NCBI RefSeq assembly: GCF_004762035.2
Contig: NZ_SIJK02000025.1
Coordinates: 19,739-83,738 of the forward strand
DNA: 64,000 bases
Direction: 5' to 3'
From: Candidatus Chloroploca mongolica
GTDB taxonomy: Bacteria > Chloroflexota > Chloroflexia > Chloroflexales > Chloroflexaceae
The notes beneath the pieces were generated by a model. That model saw only the letters and a program-made list of their open reading frames with translations, was not told where the DNA came from and ran no database searches. The translations under genes and the position numbers were made by a program. Positions 27,489 through 35,857 of the stretch are shown here, one piece after another; position 1 is the stretch's first letter, and every line of letters starts with the position of its first letter.

Positions 27489-27857
27489 ATGATCAATGCA
27501 CTGCTGAGCCTGCTCGTTTTTCAATTGCTTGGTGAGGTGCTGGTACGCGCCATGGGGGTGCCGATTCCCGGGCCAGTCGTGGGGATGTTGCTCCTCTTTG
27601 GTGCCCTGAAGCTCCGTGGACGTGTGCCTGATACGCTCCACAAAGTGTCCGAAGCCCTGCTCAATAATCTCTCGCTGCTCTTTGTGCCTGCCGGAGTTGG
27701 GGTGATGGTTCACCTGAATCTGTTGCGCACAGGATGGTGGCAATTGCTGGTGACGGTCATCGTCAGCACGCTCATTACCCTTGTTGTGACGGCCCTCACG
27801 ATGCAGGGCTTGGTCAGTGTCCAGCGATGCGCCAGGGGAGGTCAGACAGATGGGTGA
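27489..27857 (+). CDS. lrgA: LrgA/CidA family holin-like membrane protein
   Basis: This 122-aa protein has four hydrophobic segments and the family signature VPIPGPVVGMLLLFGAL. ATG 27489 starts the first helix and follows AGGAAGAA. CidA/LrgA proteins form membrane oligomers linked to murein hydrolase control or to metabolite (e.g. pyruvate) transport. The stop overlaps the start of the LrgB gene by 8 bp, the usual LrgAB pair. Confidence 0.9.
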   Translation: MINALLSLLVFQLLGEVLVRAMGVPIPGPVVGMLLLFGALKLRGRVPDTLHKVSEALLNNLSLLFVPAGVGVMVHLNLLRTGWWQLLVTVIVSTLITLVVTALTMQGLVSVQRCARGGQTDG

Positions 27858-28572
27858 ACCAATCATCGAAATCTGGGTCTACCTGGCTCAGACGCCGCTG
27901 CTCTGGCTGGTGACGACGATCGGGGTCTATCAGGTTGCGCAGGCCCTATCACGGCGTGTTGGGGCACCCCCGTTGCTCAATCCGGTCTTACTGACGATTG
28001 TCGCGCTTGTCAGTCTCCTGCTGCTCACCGATACATCCTATGACGTCTATTTTGACGGGGCGCAGTTTATTCACTTTTTGCTCGGGCCGGCTACCGTTGC
28101 GCTGGCGATGCCACTCTATCAGGCCGAGCGCAAACTACGCCAGGTGCTCTTGCCTGGGCTTGGTGCGCTGGTCGTTGGTGCGGCTACCGGAATCATCGCA
28201 GCGGTGCTGATTGGCACCCTGGTCGGGTTAGACGAACCGGTGTTGCGTTCGCTGGCTCCCAAGAGCATCACCACCCCGATCGCCATGGGTGTTGCCGAGG
28301 CAATTGGAGGCTTGCCGTCACTCACGGCGGTGCTGGTCATTCTGACCGGCATGGTGGGGGCTATGGTGGGGCGTGAAGTGCTTGACCTGTTGCGTTGTCG
28401 CGATCAGAGTATCCGCGGCTTTGCGATGGGCCTGGCGTCACACGGGCTCGGCACTGCACGCGCACTACAACTCGACCGCGAGGCAGGAGCCTTTGCGGGG
28501 CTGGCGATGGGACTCAACGGGGCGATGACGGCCATGCTGGTGCCGCCACTTTTGAGATGGTTGGGTTTATAA
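27850..28572 (+). CDS. lrgB: LrgB/CidB family membrane protein
   Basis: This 240-aa protein with about six to eight membrane helices is the obligate partner of LrgA. The conserved segments PKSITTPIAMG and SHGLGTARALQ are both present and intact. ATG 27850 lies inside the last codons of lrgA, giving translational coupling. Together the pair forms a membrane transport or lysis-control unit. Confidence 0.93.
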   Translation: MGEPIIEIWVYLAQTPLLWLVTTIGVYQVAQALSRRVGAPPLLNPVLLTIVALVSLLLLTDTSYDVYFDGAQFIHFLLGPATVALAMPLYQAERKLRQVLLPGLGALVVGAATGIIAAVLIGTLVGLDEPVLRSLAPKSITTPIAMGVAEAIGGLPSLTAVLVILTGMVGAMVGREVLDLLRCRDQSIRGFAMGLASHGLGTARALQLDREAGAFAGLAMGLNGAMTAMLVPPLLRWLGL

Positions 28573-28576
28573 TGTT

Positions 28577-28612
28577 ACGCGACAACCCGCGTCACGATGC
28601 GAGTTGTCGCGT
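28577..28612. terminator. 14-bp hairpin with one mismatch between convergent genes
   Basis: The arms ACGCGACAACCCGC and GCGAGTTGTCGCGT pair except at one position, around an 8-nt loop. It lies directly after the lrgB stop and before the minus-strand gene end at 28621. Confidence 0.65.
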
Positions 28613-28620
28613 CGCTTGTA

Positions 28621-29028
28621 TTACTCACGCTGCATCGTGCCATCAGGCAGCCAGCGAATGCGTACACCGTCAACGTCTGTCCAGGTCTCGCCTGGTTCGT
28701 CGTCATCTTCTTCACGCACCATGACCGGGCCATTGTTGCGCGACCAGAGCATCAACTCGTCAATCGTATACCAACCTGATTGGTACTGAACCTGATCAGT
28801 TGGATTCAACCAGAAGCGTATTTGCCCATCCATCCACTGCCAGCGTTCAAGTGATCGCCACTGCTTGCCCTGGTCGTTGAGTGCTGTCTTCAACTCTTCA
28901 AGCATACGCAGCAGTTCGGGGAGGGTGTGGCGGTTACTGTAGCGAAGTTGGATAAGACGATGATTTACCGCATCACGTAACCGTTCCAACTCGGTCAGAC
29001 TCAAACCATCGATATCAATGTCGATCAC
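28621..29028 (-). CDS. hypothetical acidic protein behind a structured leader
   Basis: This 135-aa soluble protein is not recognised. It begins with GTG at 29028. Residues 8-58 are helical with coiled-coil character (LTELERLRDAVNHRLIQL, LLRMLEELKTAL). The second half is tryptophan-rich (W57, W63, W65 and later) and acidic, with an EEDDDE run. AAAGGA lies about 10 bp upstream of the start. A strongly structured segment precedes it (29050-29182). Both the compact helical/Trp-rich pattern and the leader suggest a post-transcriptionally controlled regulator, but function is unknown. Confidence 0.6.
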   Translation of the reverse strand: MIDIDIDGLSLTELERLRDAVNHRLIQLRYSNRHTLPELLRMLEELKTALNDQGKQWRSLERWQWMDGQIRFWLNPTDQVQYQSGWYTIDELMLWSRNNGPVMVREEDDDEPGETWTDVDGVRIRWLPDGTMQRE

Positions 29029-29049
29029 AGCAGCGTCCTTTCTGTGGAC

Positions 29050-29182
29050 ACCGGTTCAGCTGGGCGGCTGTGAACGCCGTAGAGGAAGTCGTGCGACTTC
29101 GCAGCTGACCCGCTCCAATGTCCATTCCAGAGCGACTCCGTGGGTTCCATCCGACGCGTACTGCGGTGTACGTAGGTCGTCG
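29050..29182 (-). ncRNA. candidate structured 5' leader / cis-regulatory RNA
   Basis: Several helices can form. There is a three-way junction closed by TCAGCTG (29056-29062) with CAGCTGA (29102-29108), holding hairpins CGGC/GCCG (29065-29079) and GAAGTC/GACTTC (29085-29100). A second hairpin is closed by ACCC/GGGT and GCTC/GAGC (29108-29145). A third, CGACG-CGTAC with GTACG-CGTCG, spans 29152-29182. AT-rich minus-strand -10-like words (TATGAT, TACAAT at 29198-29208) lie just upstream. The orientation fits a leader of the minus-strand gene at 28621-29028. It matches no riboswitch consensus I know. The pairing also exists on the plus strand, so the strand is inferred from context. Confidence 0.45.
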
Positions 29183-29208
29183 AAGCTTGTTCCCGCTATT
29201 GTATCATA

Positions 29209-29659
29209 CCGCAAATCTATTACCAGGAACCTGGCAAAAACGTGACACTCTTGTCACCTAGAGGAAAATTGTAGCATTTCATCGGGGAAAATAGGGGCCA
29301 GGAGCTGCCATCTTGGTCAAAATTGATGGCAAGTGGCCTTCAGTACTTGCGAAACGTGGCCTTCGTCGGTTAAGATAGACAAAAGCAGGATACCATGACA
29401 TGATTTTCCGCGCTGAGCCGTTTATACTAGTGCCAGGGTGATCCTACCGCGAGTTGTCGACTATCTGGTGCGGCAACGGAAGTAATTCAGTTGATGGACT
29501 GGTCTGCGCTCGCATCAGCCCAGTCTGGAGTTGCACAACGCAGAGATGACGGCCCTCCTTCGCCAGCAACACGTAATGCATTCCAGGGTGGTCGCCCTGC
29601 CGCTGCTGGCACGATGGTAAAGCGGTGGGTTGCTGGTTTCCGGTTAAGGAGCAGGTAAC
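29209..29659. promoter_or_regulatory. long intergenic region upstream of the response regulator
   Basis: No gene is visible. A TATACT word at 29423-29428 could be a -10 element, though no good -35 lies 16-19 bp upstream. A small hairpin CAGGG/CCCTG occurs at 29584-29599, and GGAGCAGG precedes the start at 29660. The octamer TGGCCTTC occurs twice, around 29333 and 29358. The long leader, if transcribed, may be regulatory, but nothing recognisable is present. Confidence 0.35.
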
Positions 29660-30340
29660 ATGCATATTCTGGTGGCCGATGATGATATTCCCAGTGTAAA
29701 GTTGACGTCTTTTGTGCTGGAAGAGGCGGGTTACCGGGTCTATAAAGTCTATGATGCGCAGAATATCTTGCAAGCCGTTGAACAGCACAATCCTGATCTG
29801 ATCCTGCTTGATGTCATGATGCCCCGATCAGATGGCTTCGAGATTTGCCGTCAGATCCGGCGTAATTCGGATGTGCCGATTATTTTTCTCTCAGGTCGTT
29901 CCCTGCTGCAAGATCGGGTAATGGGGTTGCAAATTGGTGCTGATGACTATCTGGTCAAACCCTACGAGCCATCTGAATTGCTTGCGCGCGTGGAGGCAGT
30001 GCTGAGGCGTCGCAACAGTGATATGCTCAACCCTTCGTCACGCCTGAGTCAAGGTGAAATCACGCTTGATCCTGTGGAACATAAAGTGATTTTTACCGAT
30101 AATCGCACAACTGAATTGACTCCTCTTGAGTTCCGGTTGCTCTATTATCTGATGAAGAATTCCGGACGCATTCTCAACATTACCCAGATTCTTAATAAGG
30201 TCTGGGGCTATGATTATGAAGGCGAGAGCAACCTGGTCGCGGTCTATATTCGCCGTCTACGCACCAAAATCGAAGAAGATCCTGAACATCCCCGCCATGT
30301 GATTACTGTGCGTAACCTGGGCTATAAATTTGAGCCTTGA
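29660..30340 (+). CDS. OmpR/PhoB-type response regulator
   Basis: This 226-aa protein has a receiver domain with D7-D9 acidic pocket, phospho-acceptor D51 (LLDVMMP) and K100. A winged-helix DNA-binding domain follows (about 128-224) with ELTPLEFRLLYYLM and VYIRRLRTKIEEDP. It is expected to be phosphorylated by the histidine kinase encoded immediately downstream and to act as a transcription factor. Confidence 0.95.
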   Translation: MHILVADDDIPSVKLTSFVLEEAGYRVYKVYDAQNILQAVEQHNPDLILLDVMMPRSDGFEICRQIRRNSDVPIIFLSGRSLLQDRVMGLQIGADDYLVKPYEPSELLARVEAVLRRRNSDMLNPSSRLSQGEITLDPVEHKVIFTDNRTTELTPLEFRLLYYLMKNSGRILNITQILNKVWGYDYEGESNLVAVYIRRLRTKIEEDPEHPRHVITVRNLGYKFEP

Positions 30341-30357
30341 GGAAGAGGGCCGATTTC

Positions 30358-32541
30358 ATGGCGGCAACCGAGACACCTCTTGCGCGTGATCCGTTCTGGT
30401 TACGCGCTACTATTCGTACCGGTGTGCGCGCAATGTTGCCGCTCCCCGTGCTGGGCCTGGCCTGGTGGTTGGCACTGATGTCTCTTGAGACGACCACGAC
30501 CTTCGGGCTTGTGATCTATGCCGTTGTCAACCTGATGTTGTTGGCAGGGCTTATCAAGGCTGATCAACAGCGACAGCAGCGCACGCTGTTCGCCTTGTTG
30601 CTTGTGTCGGTTGCCAGTGATGCCATCCTTGCCTGGTTCCTCTTTGCCACCGCTGGCCCATTGACCCTCGGTATCTTTCCTCTCTATGTGGTGATGGTGC
30701 TGAAGGCGCTCTGCTATCGCCGCATTACTCTCTGGACGTTATTGGTTCCAGCCCTGGTGGGGCCAGTCGATCTCGCTGTCCTCTATCTGACGCAACGCCC
30801 GGAAGCTTTTTCGACCGAAGAATGGCTCGCCTTCTGGGGAATTGTGGCTAGTACCGTCTTTTTTGTGGTGTTGTTGCTCGTACTGACTGAACAGCGCATG
30901 GTAACTGCACGACGCCTGAGTCTTCGCCTGGAACAGGATCGCTACGCCAACGCTGAACACGTCGCTGAGCTCGAAGGCATTGCGACGGATCTCCGCTCGC
31001 GTATTCGCCGCCAGCAGACGCTCGAAGAGAGTTTGCGGGCCATTACTGGTTTGCTCAGCCTTGATGCAGTGTTGAGCCAGATCCTTGATAGTTTGCGCCA
31101 GATGCTTGGATCACGGCCCGTCAAGGCGACCGCACTGACCCTTGCCCGCCGTGACCAGTTTGACCACCGTCTGTTGAGTAATGATTCTAGGCTGGCAAGT
31201 GAATTGGCCTGGGCTGAAGTGCTCGCCTCGCATGTCATCGAGGCCCGTACGCCTTTGCTGGTGGGTGATGCGAGCAGTGAGCCCGAGTGGCTCGCCCTCC
31301 AGCCTTTTGCGATCAAGTCGGCGCTCAGTGTGCCCTTGATTGACCCTGATGATCAGGTGCTTGGTGCCTTGACGATTGTCAGTGATGAACCTCACCTCTT
31401 TACGTCGGTCGAGTCACGGTACCTCACCTCGTTTAGCATCCAGGCAAGTATTGCGATTCATAATGCTGATTTGCATACCCAGTTGACCCGTCAGCGCCTT
31501 TTGCTTGAAGCAGTTCTGCGTGATATTGGCGATGCGTTGCTCGTCGTTGATGCTCAGGGGGCCTTGCTCTTGGGTAATTCCCATGCGTATAAGGCGCTCC
31601 AGCATAACGATGTCCACGCAGGGAAGCTGCGTGAGGTGCTCGATCAGTTGAACCAGGAGATTCGTGAACATGAGGTTCCCGTCTTGACCCGCGAATTGAC
31701 GGTTGGTGAGGGTGACGATGAATTGCACTATGAGATCTTTGCCTCGCTTGTGCGCGTGCCTGATGAAGGTCCGTGCCCGGTTGCTTTTGTCCTCCATGAT
31801 GTGACCAGTCTGAAGATCCAGGAGCTACAGCGGGTCGAGTTTATTTCGATGGTATCACATGAATTGCGCAATCCCCTCAATACGCTCAATGGCTTCCTCA
31901 AGGTTGTGTTGCAAGGCAAAGCCGGAGCTTTGAATACCCTCCAACAAGAGTTTCTGGCGCTTGCTGATGAACAGGCGGATGCACTCAAAGGACGGATTAC
32001 CGAACTGCTGGAATTTAATCGTCTCGAAGCCGGGCGCCTTCAGTTGCATCCCGATTGGTCTGATCTGACTGACCTCTTGCTGATGACGGTGGCGCGGTTT
32101 CAACTTCAGGCTGATCAGGCTGGGTTGGCTATTGTTGCACACATTCCACCCTCGATTCCTGAACTGTTGATGGATACAGAACGGGTTGGTCAGGTTGTGA
32201 CGAATTTGATTGAAAATGCGATTAAAGCAACACCGAGCAATGGTATAATTACCGTTGGCGTTGATGTACACGAGCGAGATGTCGAAGTGTATGTGCTTGA
32301 TACAGGGATTGGCATTTCACCTGAAGAGCAGGAGAAGATTTTTGATCGGTTTTATCAGGTGAAGAATCGCTCTGCAACACAGGGCGTGCATCTCGGCCTT
32401 GGCCTCTCGATCTGTCAACAGATTATCGAAGGCCACAATGGGCGGCTCTGGGTTGAAAGCGAAGAGGGCAAAGGAAGCCGCTTTGCCTTTGTCTTGCCCT
32501 TGGTGCTCCGCGAACAGACGATTAGCGAGACGGTTCATTGA
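30358..32541 (+). CDS. membrane sensor histidine kinase (MASE-like/GAF/PAS)
   Basis: This 727-aa protein has five or six N-terminal membrane helices (about 25-190), a coiled linker, a GAF domain (about 235-385) and a PAS-like domain (about 395-490). The HisKA domain has phospho-acceptor H501 in MVSHELRNPLN. The HATPase domain has NLIENAIKAT (N box), DTGIGI and LGLGLSIC. ATG 30358 with upstream GAGGAAGAGG was chosen over a TTG at 30337 overlapping the regulator's stop. It is the cognate kinase of the preceding OmpR-type regulator. The stimulus is unknown. Confidence 0.92.
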   Translation: MAATETPLARDPFWLRATIRTGVRAMLPLPVLGLAWWLALMSLETTTTFGLVIYAVVNLMLLAGLIKADQQRQQRTLFALLLVSVASDAILAWFLFATAGPLTLGIFPLYVVMVLKALCYRRITLWTLLVPALVGPVDLAVLYLTQRPEAFSTEEWLAFWGIVASTVFFVVLLLVLTEQRMVTARRLSLRLEQDRYANAEHVAELEGIATDLRSRIRRQQTLEESLRAITGLLSLDAVLSQILDSLRQMLGSRPVKATALTLARRDQFDHRLLSNDSRLASELAWAEVLASHVIEARTPLLVGDASSEPEWLALQPFAIKSALSVPLIDPDDQVLGALTIVSDEPHLFTSVESRYLTSFSIQASIAIHNADLHTQLTRQRLLLEAVLRDIGDALLVVDAQGALLLGNSHAYKALQHNDVHAGKLREVLDQLNQEIREHEVPVLTRELTVGEGDDELHYEIFASLVRVPDEGPCPVAFVLHDVTSLKIQELQRVEFISMVSHELRNPLNTLNGFLKVVLQGKAGALNTLQQEFLALADEQADALKGRITELLEFNRLEAGRLQLHPDWSDLTDLLLMTVARFQLQADQAGLAIVAHIPPSIPELLMDTERVGQVVTNLIENAIKATPSNGIITVGVDVHERDVEVYVLDTGIGISPEEQEKIFDRFYQVKNRSATQGVHLGLGLSICQQIIEGHNGRLWVESEEGKGSRFAFVLPLVLREQTISETVH

Positions 32542-32577
32542 CGTTCAGATGCTCCTGCTCGGAAGCGAGGTTGATGC

Positions 32578-33684
32578 GTGAACATAGCACTCATTGCACT
32601 GGCTAGTGCGCCTAACCCGGTCTGCCCTCCCCTTAGTCTCGCGTATCTGGCGGCACTGCTCGAACAGCGACGCCATATTGTGCGTATCTATGATCTTGCC
32701 CTTGAACCTGATATTCCCCTCGCCGAGGCCCTCCAACCCCTCCGTTCCTTTTCACCCACGGTGGTCATTGTTGCTGGTGAATACGAAGCTGATCTCAAAG
32801 TGGCTCTCCACGCGTTGCAAGAGGTTCATGATGGGCAGGTACTGGCGATGCCCATGAGTCGCAATGGCCTTGATGCCTGGCAGGTGAGTGTCGAAGGCCT
32901 GACATGGTTCGATCAGCAGTATGGGCAAGTCAAACAGGAGCCTTTGCCGGCCAGTTGCAATCAGTTGCCGTTACCCGCTCGCCACTTGCTCTCGCTCGAA
33001 CGCTACGCCTTGCGTGCCGCCGGTGGTGAGTTGCAGACGAGCGTTGCGATTGCTGGGCTCAATCCTGTTGGTGACTTTGTGTTGCGGACACCCACCCAGA
33101 TTGTGGCCGAGTTGCGGTCCCTTGCGCACGAGTTTGGTGTTCGCCATTATCTGCTCACCGATGTGCCGGTGACGATTGACCTTGCCTGGTTGGAGGCGTT
33201 GTTGCACTACCTGTTGCAGGCCCAACTCAGGATTAGTTGGGAGGCGCACGCCTCTTTTGTCCACCTGGGGCATGCGTTGCTGGCGCGGATGGCGCGGGCC
33301 GGGTGCGAGTGTCTGATCTTTGATCTTGATGCCCCAGCACTTTTCGAGTCACTCGCCGCTCGTCAACAGTTCCGTCAGATCGTCGCTAGCGCCCGTGATG
33401 CGCAGATCTTTGTGCGTGCTAACCTGAAACTTGAACCGCCATATGCGTCATTGACTCGGTTGATTGATGTGGCTGCGAGCTTTGGACTCGATGACGTGAG
33501 TTTTGATGTCTCGCCCGCAGTAGCGCGGAGCGTCGGGGCTGATGCGCAGGAGTTGCGCCAGATCGCCCATCAATTGTATGCGCAAGGACGCGATCGTCAG
33601 CGCTGGGTTGATCGTTTTGGGCCTGCCCTTGGCAATCTGATCTGGCGCTTACGTGGGTTACATGTCTCAAATCAGCCTGATTGA
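32578..33684 (+). CDS. B12-binding/radical-SAM-like protein lacking the Fe-S cysteines
   Basis: This 368-aa protein begins with GTG 32578 after GGAAGCGAGG. The N-terminal 110 residues resemble a cobalamin-binding Rossmann domain (PPLSLAYLAALLEQR), but no DxHxxG is visible. Residues 145-300 follow the spacing of a radical-SAM barrel: TPTQIVAEL, YLLTDVPVTID, WEAHASF, ARMARAGCECLIFDLDA. At the place where CxxxCxxC is expected, the sequence is SVAIAGLNPVGDF, with no cysteines. It therefore cannot bind the 4Fe-4S cluster in the usual way. It lies 36 bp downstream of the kinase gene and may be a sensor or adaptor of that pathway. Confidence 0.6.
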   Translation: MNIALIALASAPNPVCPPLSLAYLAALLEQRRHIVRIYDLALEPDIPLAEALQPLRSFSPTVVIVAGEYEADLKVALHALQEVHDGQVLAMPMSRNGLDAWQVSVEGLTWFDQQYGQVKQEPLPASCNQLPLPARHLLSLERYALRAAGGELQTSVAIAGLNPVGDFVLRTPTQIVAELRSLAHEFGVRHYLLTDVPVTIDLAWLEALLHYLLQAQLRISWEAHASFVHLGHALLARMARAGCECLIFDLDAPALFESLAARQQFRQIVASARDAQIFVRANLKLEPPYASLTRLIDVAASFGLDDVSFDVSPAVARSVGADAQELRQIAHQLYAQGRDRQRWVDRFGPALGNLIWRLRGLHVSNQPD

Positions 33685-33695
33685 TTGAGAGGCAA

Positions 33696-33734
33696 AGCAA
33701 ACGCGGGGCCAATCATGCTGGCCCCGCGTTTGCT
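33696..33734. terminator. 16-bp perfect hairpin after the radical-SAM-like gene
   Basis: Arms 33696-33711 and 33719-33734 are perfectly complementary around a 7-nt loop; the tip reads GGCCA/TGGCC. It is located 11 bp after the stop codon. It terminates the two-component operon. Confidence 0.75.
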
Positions 33735-33784
33735 TGATCGTACGGTTTGTTCGTCTGGGAGCGAGGTTTTCTGGTCTAGGTATT

Positions 33785-33855
33785 GGCTTCGACAAGCTCA
33801 GCCAACGGCGGACGATGGGCGTTGCGAATGGACGGAGGCTGAGCTTGTCGAAGCC
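33785..33855. repeat. REP-like inverted repeat (19-bp arms)
   Basis: Arms 33785-33803 and 33837-33855 (GGCTTCGACAAGCTCAGCC and its complement) are perfect, with a 33-bp spacer. This palindromic word is of the kind seen in dispersed intergenic repeats of many bacteria. It lies 3' of both neighbouring genes. Confidence 0.7.
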
Positions 33856-33873
33856 CCCGCTGGTATCAAATTA

Positions 33874-34611
33874 TTATACGGTAAGCAAATGCCGGAATTT
33901 GTCAAAGTTCCGTGGACCAACACCAGCAATGCCGTTGAGCTCTTCTACGGTGCTGAAGGGGCCACGTTCCTGGCGATAGGCAATGATGCGCTTGGCCAGT
34001 GATGGGCTGATTCCAGGCAACGCTGCAAGCGTTTTTTCGTTCGCAGTGTTGAGGTTGACAAGCTCGCGTGTTCCTTCGGCTTCGTCATCCACTTCTTCCG
34101 CTTCTTCCACGTCTTCCTCGACCGACTCCTGTTCATCAGCAACAGTTTCAGCGACGGCGTCGGCGGTGTCAGCAACAGTTTCGGCAATGGCGTCGGCGGT
34201 GTCGGCGACGGTGTCGGCGACGGCGTCGGCGGTGTCGGCGACGGTGTCAGCGACGGCGTCGGCGGTGTCGGCGACGGTTTCGGCGGTGTCGGCGACGGCG
34301 TCGGCAATGGCGTCGGCGGTGTCGGCGACGGTGTCAGCGACCGCTTCAGCGCTCACTGGGGCAGGTGCTTGTGCTCCGGGTAACGGTGTGCTTGGTGGTG
34401 CACCACGGTGAACCCGCGTGGGGATGCGGCGCGGCCCGCTGCTGGCGGCTGGATTTGCTGATGATGGCCCGCTCGTTGCTGGTGCAGCAGCAGGACGAGC
34501 AGATGGTGTATACGGTGCCGGGCTGACCGGTTCGTTTTGCTGGCGTAGCCAGCGCCAGGCCAGATATCCAGCCCCGGCCAGAGTACTCAACCAGAAAAGC
34601 CTGCGTAGCAT
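33874..34611 (-). CDS. ComEA-like helix-hairpin-helix protein with Ala/Asp/Thr/Val repeat region
   Basis: This 245-aa protein has an N-terminal membrane anchor (MLRRLFWLSTLAGAGYLAWRW) and a Pro/Ala-rich linker. Residues 90-165 are repeats of VADTADA, VADT and VAETVADTADA, in mixed 4- and 7-residue steps. An acidic EEDVEEAEEVDDEAE stretch follows. The C-terminal 60-residue ComEA-type helix-hairpin-helix (NLNTANEKTLAALPGISP and GIAGVGPRNFDKF) is a DNA-binding fold used in DNA uptake. Two ATGs are adjacent; 34611 has the better spacing to AGGAG. No other competence genes are near. Confidence 0.78.
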   Translation of the reverse strand: MLRRLFWLSTLAGAGYLAWRWLRQQNEPVSPAPYTPSARPAAAPATSGPSSANPAASSGPRRIPTRVHRGAPPSTPLPGAQAPAPVSAEAVADTVADTADAIADAVADTAETVADTADAVADTVADTADAVADTVADTADAIAETVADTADAVAETVADEQESVEEDVEEAEEVDDEAEGTRELVNLNTANEKTLAALPGISPSLAKRIIAYRQERGPFSTVEELNGIAGVGPRNFDKFRHLLTV

Positions 34612-34701
34612 CATGATCTCCTGTGGAACAATGACCTCAAGTACCACTCCTGATGGAGGGGTGGGAGCTACAAGCCCCCGATTAGGATCGTCTTTTTTCC
34701 T

Positions 34702-35550
34702 TTACAACGCAACAAGTGACCGCAGTAGGGTCAGATTTTCGATATCTTCGAGCATCGCATCACCTTTAGGCGTCTCGATAATCTTTGGAATGGAACGAAA
34801 ACGTGGATCATTGACCAGCAGACGAAAGGCCTCAAGGCCAAGGAAGCCTTGCCCGATATGGGCGTGGCGGTCAACGCGACTCCCGAGATCCTTTTGCGAA
34901 TCATTCACATGAAAGCACTTGATCCGGTCAAGCCCCACGAGCCGATCAAACTCGGCGAAGGTGGCCGCGTAGGTCGTAGGGGTACGGATATCATAGCCGG
35001 CGGCAAAGATATGGCAGGTGTCGACACAAACAGCCATGCGATCATGGTGGGGAACCAGTTCAAAGAGCCGCGCCAGGTGCTCAAAACGATGGCCAAGCGC
35101 TGTGCCCTGTCCAGCGGTTGTTTCGAGCAGCACGGTTGTCGTGCCCCCAACCCCCTCGGCAAAGAGGCGATTGAGTGCCACTGCTTCGCGCTCGAGACCA
35201 GCCTCTTCGCCACTGCCCGTATGCGCCCCGGGATGGGTTACGAGGTAAGGAATATCAAGCAGTGCGCAACGCTCGAGCTCATCGGCAAAGGCACGCATTG
35301 ATTTTTCCCAGAGTTCATCCGCAGGGGCGGCCAGGTTGATCAGGTACGAATCGTGAACAATGACCGGGCCAATGCCACTGCGAGCCTGTTCCGCCTTGAA
35401 TGCGGCAATTTCGGCCTCGGGCAGTGGTCGCGCAACCCACTGGCGCTCGTTTTTGCTAAAGATCTGCATAGCCTCACAGCCAACTTGCTCACCACGAGCA
35501 AAGGCTTTGGAGACCCCGCCTGCGATCGACATATGTGCGCCAAATGGCAT
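34702..35550 (-). CDS. nfo: endonuclease IV (AP endonuclease)
   Basis: This 282-aa TIM-barrel enzyme has the family blocks FGAHMSIAGGV, HDSYLINLA, THPGAHTGSGEEAG, VCVDTCHIFAAGYD and CFHVNDSQKDLGSRVDRHAHIGQG. Together these supply the His/Asp/Glu ligands of the three-zinc site. It cleaves DNA at abasic sites in base excision repair. ATG 35550 begins the conserved N-terminus; an upstream extension is not supported. Confidence 0.96.
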   Translation of the reverse strand: MPFGAHMSIAGGVSKAFARGEQVGCEAMQIFSKNERQWVARPLPEAEIAAFKAEQARSGIGPVIVHDSYLINLAAPADELWEKSMRAFADELERCALLDIPYLVTHPGAHTGSGEEAGLEREAVALNRLFAEGVGGTTTVLLETTAGQGTALGHRFEHLARLFELVPHHDRMAVCVDTCHIFAAGYDIRTPTTYAATFAEFDRLVGLDRIKCFHVNDSQKDLGSRVDRHAHIGQGFLGLEAFRLLVNDPRFRSIPKIIETPKGDAMLEDIENLTLLRSLVAL

Positions 35551-35651
35551 ACAAACCTTTACAGACGATGCTTTGAAACCTGCTTGATTATAGCATGATC
35601 TACGCAACAGGCGTGAAGCTGTATCTGTTCACGGTAACTGTTCACATGTGT

Positions 35652-35714
35652 CCTGGGAGCGAGGGCGTCCCGCCCTCGGCATGCCTTCGAGGGTGAGACG
35701 CCCTCGCTCCCAGG
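35652..35714. repeat. REP-like inverted repeat (18-bp arms)
   Basis: Perfect arms 35652-35669 and 35697-35714 (CCTGGGAGCGAGGGCGTC and complement). The loop holds a second GAGGGCG-type word. It is part of a repeat-dense, gene-free stretch between nfo and murT. Confidence 0.7.
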
Positions 35715-35736
35715 CTTCGCCTGAATCCGCTCGTCC

Positions 35737-35760
35737 AGACCTCACAGATCTGTGAGGTCT
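35737..35760. repeat. 24-bp perfect palindrome
   Basis: The sequence is its own reverse complement over 24 bases, centred on CAGATCTG. No spacer is present, so it may be a protein-binding site or a REP remnant. It stands in the nfo-murT repeat island. The rest of 35765-35847 holds an imperfect AGCCCACGGC/GTCGCGGGCT inverted repeat. Confidence 0.65.
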
Positions 35761-35857
35761 CGCCCGTGTCGCGTCTACCGGATTGTGTACTGGAAGACCA
35801 TAAGCCCACGGCTGCAGGGGCAAAGCCCGGCGTCGCGGGCTGAACCGGCCTCGCATC

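Noticed and set aside
29050..29182. T-box or a known riboswitch class
   Set aside because: A GGATGGAACCCACGG stretch on the minus strand superficially resembles the T-box bulge, but it has an extra base, no specifier loop is evident, and the downstream gene is not an amino-acid or tRNA gene. No other class consensus fits.
33983..34526. Ser/Ala/Thr- and Arg-rich plus-strand frames over the ComEA-like gene
   Set aside because: They are translations of the GTCGGC repeat DNA in the wrong strand; the minus-strand frame ends in a conserved helix-hairpin-helix domain.
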